From UBA7672 sp963738625 (GTDB lineage: Bacteria > Pseudomonadota > Alphaproteobacteria > Caulobacterales > Hyphomonadaceae), in the NCBI GenBank assembly GCA_963738625.1, contig CAVTXH010000019.1, forward strand, positions 1 through 64,000: a DNA stretch of 64,000 nucleotides, read 5' to 3'. Positions 28,463 to 37,752 of this stretch are shown here, in pieces; positions within the stretch are counted from its first letter, which is position 1; every line of letters begins with the position of its first letter. The notes under the pieces were generated by a model, which was not told where the DNA came from, did no database searches, and saw only the letters and a program-made list of their open reading frames with translations. Both the position numbers and the translations under genes were made by a program.

Positions 28463-29977
28463 ATGAACCGACGCTCACTTCTCGCCGCTGGCGCTGCCAC
28501 GCTAGCCTCCTGCGCGGCCCCGGCCGTCAAGCTTGCGCCCTCCGGCGCGACGCTGGAATCCGACGTCGACACCGTCATTGAACGCTCAATGGCCCTTGGC
28601 TTCGCTCCCGGGCTCGGCATTGCGGTCTATGCACCAGACGGGCGGTATGCGCGCGGCTTTGGCGTCGCGGATGTCGGCACTGGAGAGCCCGCTACAGCGG
28701 ACACAGCTTTCTACATTGCATCCGCAACCAAGTCGTTCCTGGGCCTGACGCTGGCGAGCCTGCACGAGCAGCGGCGTATCGACCTCGATGCAACGCTTGC
28801 GGGATATGCGCCGGATGCCCATTTTCCGGCGGCGATTCGGCCCGACGAGGTAAGGCTGCGCGACCTGCTCTCCCACACCAGCGGCGTCGACAATGCAGGC
28901 ATCGGCTTTCGCGTCGCCTACAGCGGGCAGCACGACCCGGAGACGCTATGGCGCCTTCTGGCGGCGTGCCAGCCCAACGCGGACGCCCCGCACGGCAAGT
29001 TCGAATACACCAACCTTGGCTACAATATCGCGACCATCCTGACTGACCGCAAGCTCGGCGTGCGCTGGCAGGATCTGCTGGACCGTGAGATCTTTGCGCC
29101 TGCCGGCATGACACGATCGAGCGCCGTGATGTCGCGCGCCGCCGCCGGCAGATGGTCGGTGGCGAAGCCACATATGGCGGGCGCCGACGGGCGCGTGGCG
29201 CCAGTTTACCTGCAGAAGACCGATCAGACGATGCAGTCTGCCGGCGGAATCATCCTAAGCGCCAATGATGCGCTCCGCTGGCTGGAGCTGATGATCGAAG
29301 ACGGCCGGGTCGGCGGACGGCAGGTTGCGCCAACCGCCGCCGTGGCCGCCACACGATCGCCCCGCGCGGCCGTCAAGGACACGTATGAAGGCTATAGCCG
29401 CGAACAGTACGGGCTGGGCTGGTTTCTCGGTCCCTATCGCGGCGATCCGATGCTGCATCACTTCGGCGGTTTCGCCGGATTCCGGTCTCACTTCTCCTAC
29501 TTGCCCGGCCGCAAGTTGGGGGTGGCCGGGATGGTCAATGACAGCACGGTCGCAGCGCCTGTGGTCGATGCGATCGCCAACTATGTCTACGACCGCGCGC
29601 GGGATCGGGACGAGGCCATGCGCCGGTACGAAGCCGCCCTGACACAGATCGTGGCGCGGCGCGACCAGATGGTCGCGGCGATCTCGCGCGACCGCGCCAA
29701 CCGGGCGAAGCGACCGTGGCGGCTCAAACGGCCGCGCGACGCCTATGCCGGGGTCTACGAAAGCGACATTTTTGGTCGGGTCGACGTCACGCTGGAGGGC
29801 GAAGACATTCACTTGCGCTGCGGCGTCCTGCATTCCGTTGCAGAACCCTACACGCAGCCGGAGTCGATTCGCGTCGAAATCACGCCCGGCAGCGGCTCGG
29901 TTGTACAGTTCGAAGGGTCTGGGGCCGAACCGGATGCCGCGGTCCTTCAGGGCCAAAGGCTGCGCAAGACCGTCTAG
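28463..29977 (+). CDS. Serine hydrolase (class C beta-lactamase / D-alanyl esterase family), lipoprotein-like
   Basis: 504 residues. The N-terminus has basic RR, a hydrophobic run and a lipobox-like LASC (cysteine near residue 17), so export is likely. The serine-hydrolase core is SxxK in FYIASATKSFLGLTLASLHE (nucleophile Ser), the Tyr motif FEYTNLGYN and HHFGGFAGFR near the third motif. A C-terminal beta domain of about 90 residues (YAGVYESDIFGRVDVTLEGE) follows, typical of Beta-lactamase proteins with a DUF3471-type tail. It would act on a peptidoglycan fragment, ester or D-peptide. Its last 4 bases overlap the convergent GGDEF/EAL gene. Confidence 0.8.
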   Translation: MNRRSLLAAGAATLASCAAPAVKLAPSGATLESDVDTVIERSMALGFAPGLGIAVYAPDGRYARGFGVADVGTGEPATADTAFYIASATKSFLGLTLASLHEQRRIDLDATLAGYAPDAHFPAAIRPDEVRLRDLLSHTSGVDNAGIGFRVAYSGQHDPETLWRLLAACQPNADAPHGKFEYTNLGYNIATILTDRKLGVRWQDLLDREIFAPAGMTRSSAVMSRAAAGRWSVAKPHMAGADGRVAPVYLQKTDQTMQSAGGIILSANDALRWLELMIEDGRVGGRQVAPTAAVAATRSPRAAVKDTYEGYSREQYGLGWFLGPYRGDPMLHHFGGFAGFRSHFSYLPGRKLGVAGMVNDSTVAAPVVDAIANYVYDRARDRDEAMRRYEAALTQIVARRDQMVAAISRDRANRAKRPWRLKRPRDAYAGVYESDIFGRVDVTLEGEDIHLRCGVLHSVAEPYTQPESIRVEITPGSGSVVQFEGSGAEPDAAVLQGQRLRKTV

Positions 29978-32058
29978 GCCGCGAACCGGTTCGCGGGCCT
30001 CGGGCGCCAAGAGCGGACGAAGAGGTCGAACTCCTCGGCCGGGAGCGGCGGGGAGTAGTAGTAGCCCTGCCCGATCGTGCAGGCGCGGCGCAAGAGGAAG
30101 TCGGCCTGTTCCTTCGTTTCAACGCCCTCGGCCACGGTCTCCTGGCCCAGCGCCTCGGCCATGGCGAGGATCATCTCGACAATAGCGGGCGCGTGCGGAT
30201 CGGTGTGGAGCGCGCGGATGAACTGCTGGTCGATCTTGAAGACATCGAACGGCAGGCGGGTGATCGAGGCGAAGTTGGAATGGCCGGTGCCGAAATCGTC
30301 GATGGCGAGACGCACGCCGCGATTGCGGAGCGGCCACATGATGCGTGCGACGCGGTCGGGGTCGCTGACGGCGGCGGACTCGGTGATCTCGAGTTCGAGC
30401 AGCTCCGGATTGAGACCTGAATCGTCGAGCGCGCGATAGACCTGTTCGGTGAAATCCGGTTCGTCGAACTGGTAGGGCGAGACGTTGACCGCGATGCGCG
30501 AGACGATGCCCTTCTTGTTCCAGCCGGCGGCGGCGAAGCAGGCGTCGCGCATCACGCTGTTGCCGAGCTTGGAGATGAGGCCCATCTCCTCGGCGATCGG
30601 GACGAAACGGCCGGGCGAGACGATCGCGCCATCGGGCCTGCGCCAGCGGGCGAGCGCCTCGGCGCCGACGAGCTCGCCGGTTTCGAGCTTCACCTTGGGC
30701 TGGAAGACGGCGACGAATTCGCCGCGCTCAAGGCCTTCGCGCACTTCGGCTTCGAGCCTGGCCTGGGCGCGGGCTTTTTCCTGCAGGCGCGCGTCGTAGA
30801 AAGCGCGGCGCGCCGAGGGCATGTGCTTGGCTTCCTTGAGTGCGATCTCGGCCTGCTTCATCAGCTCCGTGGCCGTTGCGGCATCCGCCGGCGCCAAGGC
30901 AGCGCCGAAGGAGACGGTGACGGAGATGTGCTCGCGCTCGATGGCGATAGGCTCGGCGATGAGGCGCTCGGAAGCGGCAAGAAACGTCTTGAGGATGCTT
31001 TGCTCGACCCCCGGCGCTATGACGCCAAACTGGTCGGCCCCGATACGGCCGATAAACAGGGCTCCGGGGGCTGTGTCGTTGGCGGCGGTGCGCAGGCGCT
31101 CGGCGACGATTGCAAGGATGGAATCGGCGACGCGAGGACCGTGGCTGACATTGATCTTGCGGAAGCTGTCTATGTCGCAGACGGCGAGATAGACGCTCTT
31201 CCCTTCCCCGCGATCGACGAGGGATTCGAGTTTGGAAACGAAGCGCAGACGGTTGGGCAGACGCGTCGCCGGGTCGGTGTAGGCGAGCGCCAGGGCGCGG
31301 CGCATGGCGGCTTCGGAGCGCTCGTGAACCTCGTCGATGGCGGCAAGCAGCGGCTTCAGCAGGCGATCGTCGGAGGAATCGGCAAGTTTGGATTTATCCT
31401 TCGGGTCGCGGCTGCGGATGCGGCGCTCGAGATCCGTGACGGGCTTCATGGCGAGGCGCGCCAGCCGGTAGACGAGCGGGCCGATGGCCAGCAGCACCAG
31501 CGACAGCACGATCGCGTTGAGCGACACCACGATCAGCCACACGCTCACGAATGGGCGCGGCACGAAGGAGTAGACGGCGTACCCGAAGGTCTTGCCATGG
31601 GCGATGACCGGGCGGGCCGCGTAGAAGCGCGAACCCTGGGTGAGGATCCCGTTGTCCTGCTTCGCCAGCGCCTCGAGCGTGCTGCGGGAAGGGAGCGGCA
31701 CATCGGCGCCGTCGCGGCCAAGCAGCGTCCAGTCGGCGTCGAATACGGCGGACTGGCCTTCCGGCAGCCCGTTCGAAAGCGCATCGACCAAGGTCGGAAT
31801 CTCGCTCCAGTGTCCGGCCTCGGCATGGACGCGGGCGACATCGGCCAGCAGGTTCGCGCCGGAAGTGACGGCGATGTGTCGCTGGTTGCGGATTTCGCTC
31901 TGCGCCAGCAGGGGCGTGATCACCCATTGCGCCAGCGCCGCGACCAAGGCGGCGGCCACTGCGATCATGGCGACCCGGCCCGCCAGGCCAAGCCGCTTGG
32001 CCGCCCGCGGGCCCGCCGGCTTGCCGGCCTGTTTCGCTGGACCAGTTGTGGCTGGCAT
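29974..32058 (-). CDS. Membrane GGDEF-EAL protein with degenerate GGDEF site
   Basis: 694 residues. TM1 is at about 25-50 and TM2 at about 171-198, flanking a periplasmic sensor of about 120 residues. The GGDEF domain (about 260-410) has RIGADQFGV where the active loop should read GGDEF, so the cyclase is probably inactive. The EAL domain (about 430-680) keeps GAEALARW (Glu467), NVSPYQF, ELEITES and DDFGTGHSNFASI, so c-di-GMP phosphodiesterase activity is likely, with the GGDEF domain perhaps binding GTP as a regulator. It is divergent from hisB with a 139-nt gap. Confidence 0.88.
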   Translation of the reverse strand: MPATTGPAKQAGKPAGPRAAKRLGLAGRVAMIAVAAALVAALAQWVITPLLAQSEIRNQRHIAVTSGANLLADVARVHAEAGHWSEIPTLVDALSNGLPEGQSAVFDADWTLLGRDGADVPLPSRSTLEALAKQDNGILTQGSRFYAARPVIAHGKTFGYAVYSFVPRPFVSVWLIVVSLNAIVLSLVLLAIGPLVYRLARLAMKPVTDLERRIRSRDPKDKSKLADSSDDRLLKPLLAAIDEVHERSEAAMRRALALAYTDPATRLPNRLRFVSKLESLVDRGEGKSVYLAVCDIDSFRKINVSHGPRVADSILAIVAERLRTAANDTAPGALFIGRIGADQFGVIAPGVEQSILKTFLAASERLIAEPIAIEREHISVTVSFGAALAPADAATATELMKQAEIALKEAKHMPSARRAFYDARLQEKARAQARLEAEVREGLERGEFVAVFQPKVKLETGELVGAEALARWRRPDGAIVSPGRFVPIAEEMGLISKLGNSVMRDACFAAAGWNKKGIVSRIAVNVSPYQFDEPDFTEQVYRALDDSGLNPELLELEITESAAVSDPDRVARIMWPLRNRGVRLAIDDFGTGHSNFASITRLPFDVFKIDQQFIRALHTDPHAPAIVEMILAMAEALGQETVAEGVETKEQADFLLRRACTIGQGYYYSPPLPAEEFDLFVRSWRPRPANRFAA

Positions 32059-32197
32059 GGGCGCCGTCCTTGCGCGAATCCGGTGGCGTTCAGTGCGCCG
32101 AGACCCTAAATGCTCGCCTGAATTCAGGATTCCTCGACCGTTCGCGCGTAAGGCTAGGTTCGGGAAGCGAACACGCAGTTAATGCCGGAGGGCCGAC

Positions 32198-32797
32198 GTG
32201 GCCGAAACCAAGCGCAAGGCGGAGATCGTCCGCGAAACCAAGGAGACCCGGATCAAGGTCTCCATCGACGTCGATGGCTCTGGAAAGGCGACGATTTCGA
32301 CGGGCGTCGGCTTCTTCGACCACATGCTGGAAAGCTTCGCCAAACACTCCGCCATGGATATTAACGTGGAGGCCAAGGGCGACCTCCATATCGACCAGCA
32401 CCACACCATGGAGGACGTCGGCATCGTGCTCGGCCAGGCCTTCAAGGAGGCAGTGGGCGGTTATTCGAGCGTGATCCGGTTCGGTCACGCCTACATTCCG
32501 ATGGATGAAACGCTGGTGCGGGCGTCGGTCGACCTGTGCAACCGGCCTTACCTGATCTGGAAGGTGTCGTTCACCCGGGACAAGGTCGGCCAGGTCGACA
32601 CCGAGCTGTTCAAGGAATTCTTTCACGCCTTCGCGATGAACGCGGGCGTTTGCCTGCACCTTGAGCTGCTCTATGGCGAGAACTCGCACCACATCGCCGA
32701 AGCGAGCTTCAAGTCCTTGGCCCGTGCCCTGCGGACGGCCGCGGCGCCGGACACGCGTCTGAAGGGCCAGGCGGCGTCGACCAAGGGCAGTCTCTAG
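32198..32797 (+). CDS. hisB: Imidazoleglycerol-phosphate dehydratase HisB
   Basis: 199 residues, GTG start at 32198 with GGAGGG 5 nt upstream. It catalyses the dehydration of imidazole glycerol phosphate in histidine biosynthesis. Diagnostic stretches are GVGFFDHMLESFAKHSAMDI with metal-binding histidines, DLHIDQHHTMEDVGIVLGQA, and HAFAMNAGVCLHLELLYGEN. It is the first gene of the hisBHAFE cluster; the other his genes (hisG, hisD, hisC and so on) are not in this window. Confidence 0.97.
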   Translation: MAETKRKAEIVRETKETRIKVSIDVDGSGKATISTGVGFFDHMLESFAKHSAMDINVEAKGDLHIDQHHTMEDVGIVLGQAFKEAVGGYSSVIRFGHAYIPMDETLVRASVDLCNRPYLIWKVSFTRDKVGQVDTELFKEFFHAFAMNAGVCLHLELLYGENSHHIAEASFKSLARALRTAAAPDTRLKGQAASTKGSL

Positions 32798-32843
32798 CTC
32801 CCGCGCCGATGACACGACCCCGCGGGCGCGCTATCTCCAAGTC

Positions 32844-33500
32844 ATGACCCGCCTTGCAATCATCGACTACGGATCGGGCAATGTCCGGTCGGTTTCGCGT
32901 GCGCTGGAGAGCGCAGCGGGCTCGGCGGGCGTGAAGCTGGAGACGGACCTTACCGACGACGCCGACCGGATCCGGCGTGCGGACCGCATCGTCCTGCCGG
33001 GCGTCGGGCACTTTGCGGACTGCGCGGCGGGGCTCGCCTCGCGCCATGGCGTCACCGAGGCGCTGGTCGAGGCGGTGTTCCGAAAGGGCGTGCCTTTCCT
33101 TGGCGTGTGTGTGGGCATGCAGCTGATGGCCGATGTCGGCCGCGAGGATGTCGACACGCGCGGGCTCGGCTGGATCCCCGGCGCGGTGGAGCGGATCAGG
33201 CCGGGCAAAGCGGCCGACGGCACGCCCCTGCCCGTTCCCCACATGGGGTGGAATGTGCTGACCGACATAAAGCCGCACCCGGTGCTGGCGGGGCTGGGGC
33301 CCGAGCCCCACGTCTATTTCGTGCATTCCTATGCCTTGATTGCGGAAAAGCGCGACCAGGTCGTGGCGCGCTGCGACTACGGTGTCCCGTTCGTTGCGGC
33401 CGTAGCACGCGACAACATCTTCGGCACGCAGTTCCACCCGGAGAAAAGCCAGCAGGCGGGACAGACGCTGCTGGCCAATTTCCTCAAGTGGAAGCCCTGA
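32844..33500 (+). CDS. hisH: Imidazole glycerol phosphate synthase, glutamine amidotransferase subunit HisH
   Basis: 218 residues. Class I glutaminase partner of HisF; it releases ammonia from glutamine for the HisF reaction. The N-terminus IIDYGSGNVRSVSRALE is typical, the nucleophilic cysteine is in VPFLGVCVGMQLMADVG, and the catalytic His-Glu pair is FGTQFHPEKSQQAGQTLLAN. It is 46 nt after hisB, in the same direction. Confidence 0.96.
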   Translation: MTRLAIIDYGSGNVRSVSRALESAAGSAGVKLETDLTDDADRIRRADRIVLPGVGHFADCAAGLASRHGVTEALVEAVFRKGVPFLGVCVGMQLMADVGREDVDTRGLGWIPGAVERIRPGKAADGTPLPVPHMGWNVLTDIKPHPVLAGLGPEPHVYFVHSYALIAEKRDQVVARCDYGVPFVAAVARDNIFGTQFHPEKSQQAGQTLLANFLKWKP

Positions 33501-33567
33501 AAGAAGACCTGACAAGGGCAATTCCCCGGCGTTGACAAGACGGCGCTTCCCGCCTCCAAGCACGGCC

Positions 33568-34290
33568 ATGAAACTCTATCCCGCCATCGACCTGAAGGAC
33601 GGCCATTGCGTGCGCCTGCTGCGCGGCGAGATGGCGACCGCGACGTCGTTCAACGACGATCCGGCCGACCAGGCGCGGCGGTTTTCCGATATGGGGTTCG
33701 ACCGGCTGCACGTCGTCGATCTCAATGGCGCGTTCGAGGGCGTATCGGTGAACCACAACGCCGTCTCGGCCATTCTCGACGCCATGCCCGCGCCGGTGCA
33801 GCTCGGCGGCGGCATACGCGACATGATGGGGATCGAGCGCTGGCTGAATGCGGGGGTCACACGGGTGATCCTGGGCACGGCGGCGGTGCGCGATCCGCAG
33901 CTGGTGAAGGAAGCGGCGCGCGCCTTTCCGGACCAGGTGATCGTCGGCATCGATGCGCGCGACGGGCGGGTGGCGGTGCATGGCTGGGCCGAGACGACGG
34001 ACATGATGGCGCTGGATCTCGCGCGCGCTTTTGAGGGATGCGGCGTTGCAGGGATCATCGTGACGGATATCGGCCGCGATGGGCTGAAGACCGGCGTCAA
34101 TGTCGAGCTGACCGGGGCGTTGGCGGATGCTGTGTCCATTCCGGTGATCGCCTCGGGGGGCCTGAAGAATGTCGACGACATCAGGGCGTTGCGGGCCCGG
34201 CCCGGCCGGCCGGTGGCGGGAGTGATCCTCGGCCGTGCGCTCTACGATGGCGACATCGACCCGAAAGAGGCGCTGGCGGCAGTCCGCTAG
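33568..34290 (+). CDS. hisA: ProFAR isomerase HisA
   Basis: 240 residues from ATG at 33568 (MKLYPAIDLKDGHCVRLLRG); an upstream in-frame ATG at 33532 would add a poorly conserved 12-residue extension. TIM-barrel isomerase of histidine biosynthesis. It has the catalytic Asp in PAIDLK, VQLGGGIRDMMGIERWLNAG and the second phosphate site IVTDIGRDGLKTGVN, then VIASGGLKNVDDI. It sits between hisH (67-nt gap) and hisF (71-nt gap). Confidence 0.96.
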   Translation: MKLYPAIDLKDGHCVRLLRGEMATATSFNDDPADQARRFSDMGFDRLHVVDLNGAFEGVSVNHNAVSAILDAMPAPVQLGGGIRDMMGIERWLNAGVTRVILGTAAVRDPQLVKEAARAFPDQVIVGIDARDGRVAVHGWAETTDMMALDLARAFEGCGVAGIIVTDIGRDGLKTGVNVELTGALADAVSIPVIASGGLKNVDDIRALRARPGRPVAGVILGRALYDGDIDPKEALAAVR

Positions 34291-34361
34291 GCGCTGACTC
34301 CGCCCTGCTCTACTTGCCCCGTTCTACTTGCCTTGCCGCTCCGCTCGGGCGACTAGAAGCC

Positions 34362-35132
34362 ATGCTCAAGGTTCGGGTCATTCCCTGTCTCGACGTGAAG
34401 GACGGGCGCACCGTGAAGGGCGTCAACTTCGTCGACCTGCGCGACGCCGGCGATCCGGTGACGCTGGCCCGCGCCTATGATGCGCAGGGGGCGGACGAGC
34501 TCTGCTTCCTCGACATTACTGCCTCTGTCGAAGGCCGCAGCGCCATGATCGGCGTGATCGAGCGCACGGCGGACGCCTGCTTCATGCCGCTGACGGTGGG
34601 CGGCGGCGTGCGAACGCCAGAGGACATGGTGGCGATGCTGAAGGCGGGCGCCGACAAGGTAGCGATCAACACGGCGGCGGTGCTGGAGCCGGAAATTCTG
34701 ACGGCGTGCGCGCGAAAAGTGGGCGCGCAGGCAGTGGTGATGGCGCTGGATGTGCGCCGCCAGGAAGGCGGCTGGGGCGTTTATACCCATGGCGGGCGCA
34801 AGGCGGCGGGCAAGGATGCGGTGGCGTTCGCCAAGCGCGCTGCGGAGCTGGGCGCCGGTGAGATCCTGCTGACGTCGATGGACCGCGACGGCACCAAGGA
34901 TGGCTATGACATCGACCTGCTGCGCGCGGTGCGCGCGGTCGTGAACGTGCCGATCGTCGCCTCGGGCGGCGCAGGCAATGTGCAGCACATGGCGGATGCG
35001 GTGATAAAGGGCGGCGCGGATGCGGTGCTGGCGGCGTCGATCTTCCACTTCGGCGAGGCGACGATCGCCGACGCCAAGCGCGCCCTGGCGAAAGCCGGCG
35101 CACCGGTGAGGCCAACGGCGGAGGCAGGCTGA
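34362..35132 (+). CDS. hisF: Imidazole glycerol phosphate synthase cyclase subunit HisF
   Basis: 256 residues. It forms imidazole glycerol phosphate and AICAR from PRFAR and ammonia delivered by HisH. It has MLKVRVIPCLDVKDGRTVKG with the catalytic Asp, LTVGGGVRTPEDMVAMLKAG, GAGEILLTSMDRDGTKDGYD with the second catalytic Asp, and VPIVASGGAGNVQHM. Its TGA overlaps the ATG of hisE (ATGA), so the two are translationally coupled. Confidence 0.97.
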   Translation: MLKVRVIPCLDVKDGRTVKGVNFVDLRDAGDPVTLARAYDAQGADELCFLDITASVEGRSAMIGVIERTADACFMPLTVGGGVRTPEDMVAMLKAGADKVAINTAAVLEPEILTACARKVGAQAVVMALDVRRQEGGWGVYTHGGRKAAGKDAVAFAKRAAELGAGEILLTSMDRDGTKDGYDIDLLRAVRAVVNVPIVASGGAGNVQHMADAVIKGGADAVLAASIFHFGEATIADAKRALAKAGAPVRPTAEAG

Positions 35133-35491
35133 TGAAGATGCATCATGAACCGCTCGGTTCGGCGGCGTTCCTCGGCGAGGTTCTTGCCGAGCTCGCAAAG
35201 ACGGTCGATGCGCGCGCCGGGAGCGACCCCGAGGCGTCGTGGACGGCGAAGTTGCTGGCGGGCGGCCCGGGCGTCACAGCGAAGAAGCTGGGCGAGGAAG
35301 CCGTCGAGGCGGCGCTGGCGGTAGCGCACCAGAGCGACAAAGAGGTCGCGGCCGAGGCAGCGGACCTGGTCTATCACCTGCTTGTGGCGCTGCGCTCGCG
35401 TGGCGTGACGCTCGATGACGTGGCGAAAGTGCTCGAAGGCCGGCAGGGCAAGTCCGGCCTTGCCGAAAAGGCGTCGCGCCCGAAGACCTGA
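35132..35491 (+). CDS. hisE: Phosphoribosyl-ATP pyrophosphatase HisE
   Basis: 119 residues, the normal size for a separate HisE. It hydrolyses phosphoribosyl-ATP to phosphoribosyl-AMP. The MazG-like helical core carries the metal-binding acidic residues in GVTAKKLGEEAVEAALAVAH and KEVAAEAADLVYHLLVALRS. It is the last gene of the cluster, coupled to hisF by a one-base overlap. Confidence 0.95.
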   Translation: MKMHHEPLGSAAFLGEVLAELAKTVDARAGSDPEASWTAKLLAGGPGVTAKKLGEEAVEAALAVAHQSDKEVAAEAADLVYHLLVALRSRGVTLDDVAKVLEGRQGKSGLAEKASRPKT

Positions 35492-35558
35492 CCTGAGCGG
35501 CGCCTGTTCCCCTGCCCCTGGAGAGTGATAGTTTTAGGGACGTTCGATAGGGGATCAG

Positions 35559-37241
35559 ATGCGTATCTCTCGTTTCGCTGTTCTTGCCTTCATTCCGCTT
35601 TTCGCCGTTGCCTGCTCGAAAGCGCCGGAGACGGACACGCAGCTTGCAGCGCGCGCAGGCGCGCCGCTGTTCAAGGGCATGGGCGACTATCACCGTGTGA
35701 TCGACACGAAGGACCCTGGCGCGCAGCGCTATTTCGACCAGGGCATGGTGCTGGCCTTCGGCTTCAATCACGCCGAGGCGATCCGCTCGTTCCGCGCCGC
35801 ACAGAAACTCGACCCTAACTGCGCGATGTGTTTCTGGGGCGAGGCTCTGGCGACCGGGCCCAACATCAATGTGACGGCCAAGGGCAAGGCGGTCATGTCG
35901 CCCGAAGAACAGGTCGCGGCCTTCAGGGCGCTGGAAAACGCAGTCACGCTGACCAATGGCAAGCCCGCCATCGAGCGCGACCTGATCCAGGCGCTGACCA
36001 AGCGATATGCGCCGGCGCCCACCGATGACCGGACGGCGCTGGACCAAGCCTATGCGACGGCGCTGGGCGAGCTGGTGAAGAAGTATCCGGCGGACGACGA
36101 TATCGCGGCCATGTATGCCGAAGCGTGGATGAACACGATGCCGTGGAACTACTGGTCCGATGGCGAGACGCCGCGCCCAGAAATTGTCCCCGTCATCGCA
36201 ACACTCGAATCGACGCTGGCGCGCAGCCCGAAACATCCGCTGGCGCTGCATCTCTACATCCACGCGATGGAAGCATCCTCGACGCCGCAGAAGGCGGAGG
36301 CGGCGGCCGACACGCTCTTTACGCTCGTGCCGGGATCGGGACACCTGGTGCACATGCCGGCTCACATCTTCTGGCGCGTCGGACGCTACAATGATGCGGC
36401 CGAGGCCAACGTGCAGGCCGCCAAGGTGGACGAGGATTATATCGCCGCCTGCAACGCGCAGGGCTTCTATCCCGCGATGTACTATCCCCACAACATCCAC
36501 TTCCTGTGGGCCGCTTCGTCCATGCAGGGCCAGAGCAAGGCGGCGATCGAGGCGGCGCGCAAACTCGCCGCGAATGTGCGGCTGGAGCAGATCGACCAGT
36601 TCCCGACGGTAGAGTTCTTCCACACCATTCCCCTGCTCTCGCTGGTGCAGTTCGGGCATTGGGACGAGATCCTGAGCGAACCGCAGCCGCGCGCCGATCT
36701 CGCCTTCTCCAACGCCATCTGGCGTTACGCGCGCGGCGTCGCCCTGGCCAACAAGGGCGACATCAAGGGCGCAAAGGCCGAACAAGCAGCGCTTGTCCCG
36801 CTGAAGGCCAATGAGAAGGTGATGAAGCTTGACGGGAGCGATTATCCCGCCAGCCAGCTTCTGGCGATTGCCGACAATCTGCTGCTGGGCGAGATCGCCA
36901 TGGCTTCAGGCGACACAAAGGCCGCGGTCGCGAAGTTCACCGCCGCAGTCGCCAGCCAGGACGCCTTGCCCTACACCGAGCCGCCGTTCTGGTACTATCC
37001 GACGCGGCAATCGCTCGGCGCCGCTCTGTTGAAAGCGGGCAAGGCGGCGGAAGCTGAAGCGGTCTACCGCCGGGACCTCGACGTCTACCCGCACAACGGT
37101 TGGTCGACCTTCGGTCTGATCCAAGCGCTGGAGGCGCAGAAGAAGACGACCGACGCAGACATGCAGCGCGAACACTTCAAGGCGATGTGGCAGTTTGCGG
37201 ATGTCGAGCTGAAAGGCTCGCGCATCAGCGGCTCGCCCTGA
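35559..37241 (+). CDS. TPR-containing lipoprotein of unknown function
   Basis: 560 residues. The lipobox FAVAC (MRISRFAVLAFIPLFAVAC) predicts a lipid-anchored protein. The body is helical repeat: GAQRYFDQGMVLAFGFNHAE then RSFRAAQKLDPNCAMCFWGE resembles TPR1; further TPR-like pairs occur near HPLALHLYIHAMEASSTPQK, and the C-terminal pair runs through LLKAGKAAEAEAVYRRDLDV. It belongs to a group of about 550-residue secreted TPR proteins with conserved CxxC and HMPxHIF motifs (CAMCFWGEA, HMPAHIFWRVGRY). Ligand unknown. Its end overlaps the convergent Smr gene by 17 nt. Confidence 0.75.
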   Translation: MRISRFAVLAFIPLFAVACSKAPETDTQLAARAGAPLFKGMGDYHRVIDTKDPGAQRYFDQGMVLAFGFNHAEAIRSFRAAQKLDPNCAMCFWGEALATGPNINVTAKGKAVMSPEEQVAAFRALENAVTLTNGKPAIERDLIQALTKRYAPAPTDDRTALDQAYATALGELVKKYPADDDIAAMYAEAWMNTMPWNYWSDGETPRPEIVPVIATLESTLARSPKHPLALHLYIHAMEASSTPQKAEAAADTLFTLVPGSGHLVHMPAHIFWRVGRYNDAAEANVQAAKVDEDYIAACNAQGFYPAMYYPHNIHFLWAASSMQGQSKAAIEAARKLAANVRLEQIDQFPTVEFFHTIPLLSLVQFGHWDEILSEPQPRADLAFSNAIWRYARGVALANKGDIKGAKAEQAALVPLKANEKVMKLDGSDYPASQLLAIADNLLLGEIAMASGDTKAAVAKFTAAVASQDALPYTEPPFWYYPTRQSLGAALLKAGKAAEAEAVYRRDLDVYPHNGWSTFGLIQALEAQKKTTDADMQREHFKAMWQFADVELKGSRISGSP

Positions 37242-37728
37242 GGAAGATGTAGGTTGCTCCCTCGCCGCCATGGCGCGGGTGGGCGCGAGCGTAGCCAGCG
37301 ACGAGGGGCCTGAGGTCGGGATCGGCGATCCAATCGAAGAGGCGCGCGCGCAGGACGCCGGTTCCGAGGCGGCCCTTGCCGGTGATGACCAGCACACAGC
37401 GCGCGCCCAAGCGGCTCTGGCGCAGGATGAAGTCGATCAGCTCGCGATGGGCGGTGTCCTGCGTGTGGCCGTGCAGGTCGAGGCGGGCGTCGACCTCCGA
37501 CTGGCCGCGACGGATGCGGCGCTGGCCTGATAGGTCTTCGGGCGGAGTGACGCGGTTGGCGGCGCGGGGTTTCTCCCCTGCCGCCGCCTTCGGCGCAGCA
37601 GTCGGCGCCGCTGGCGATGCAGGCGTGTCGCTGTCGTCAGGCTCGATGCGGCGGCCGGGCGCCAGTCGCACGGTGCGCGCGACGCGGCTCCACAGCCGGC
37701 GTTCCTCGGATGACAGCGGTCGACTCAT
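37225..37728 (-). CDS. Smr/MutS-family endonuclease-like protein
   Basis: 167 residues. The N-terminal 80 residues are low-complexity and Ala/Pro-rich. The C-terminal Smr domain contains LDLHGHTQDTAHRELIDFIL, GARCVLVITGKGRLGTGVLR and YARAHPRHGGEGATYIFL, with the LDLHG and TGKG motifs of Smr nicking endonucleases. It lies next to timA in the origin-proximal cluster known in many Alphaproteobacteria. Confidence 0.88.
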   Translation of the reverse strand: MSRPLSSEERRLWSRVARTVRLAPGRRIEPDDSDTPASPAAPTAAPKAAAGEKPRAANRVTPPEDLSGQRRIRRGQSEVDARLDLHGHTQDTAHRELIDFILRQSRLGARCVLVITGKGRLGTGVLRARLFDWIADPDLRPLVAGYARAHPRHGGEGATYIFLRASR

Positions 37729-37752
37729 GGGGAATGCGTAGCACGGCGAGCG

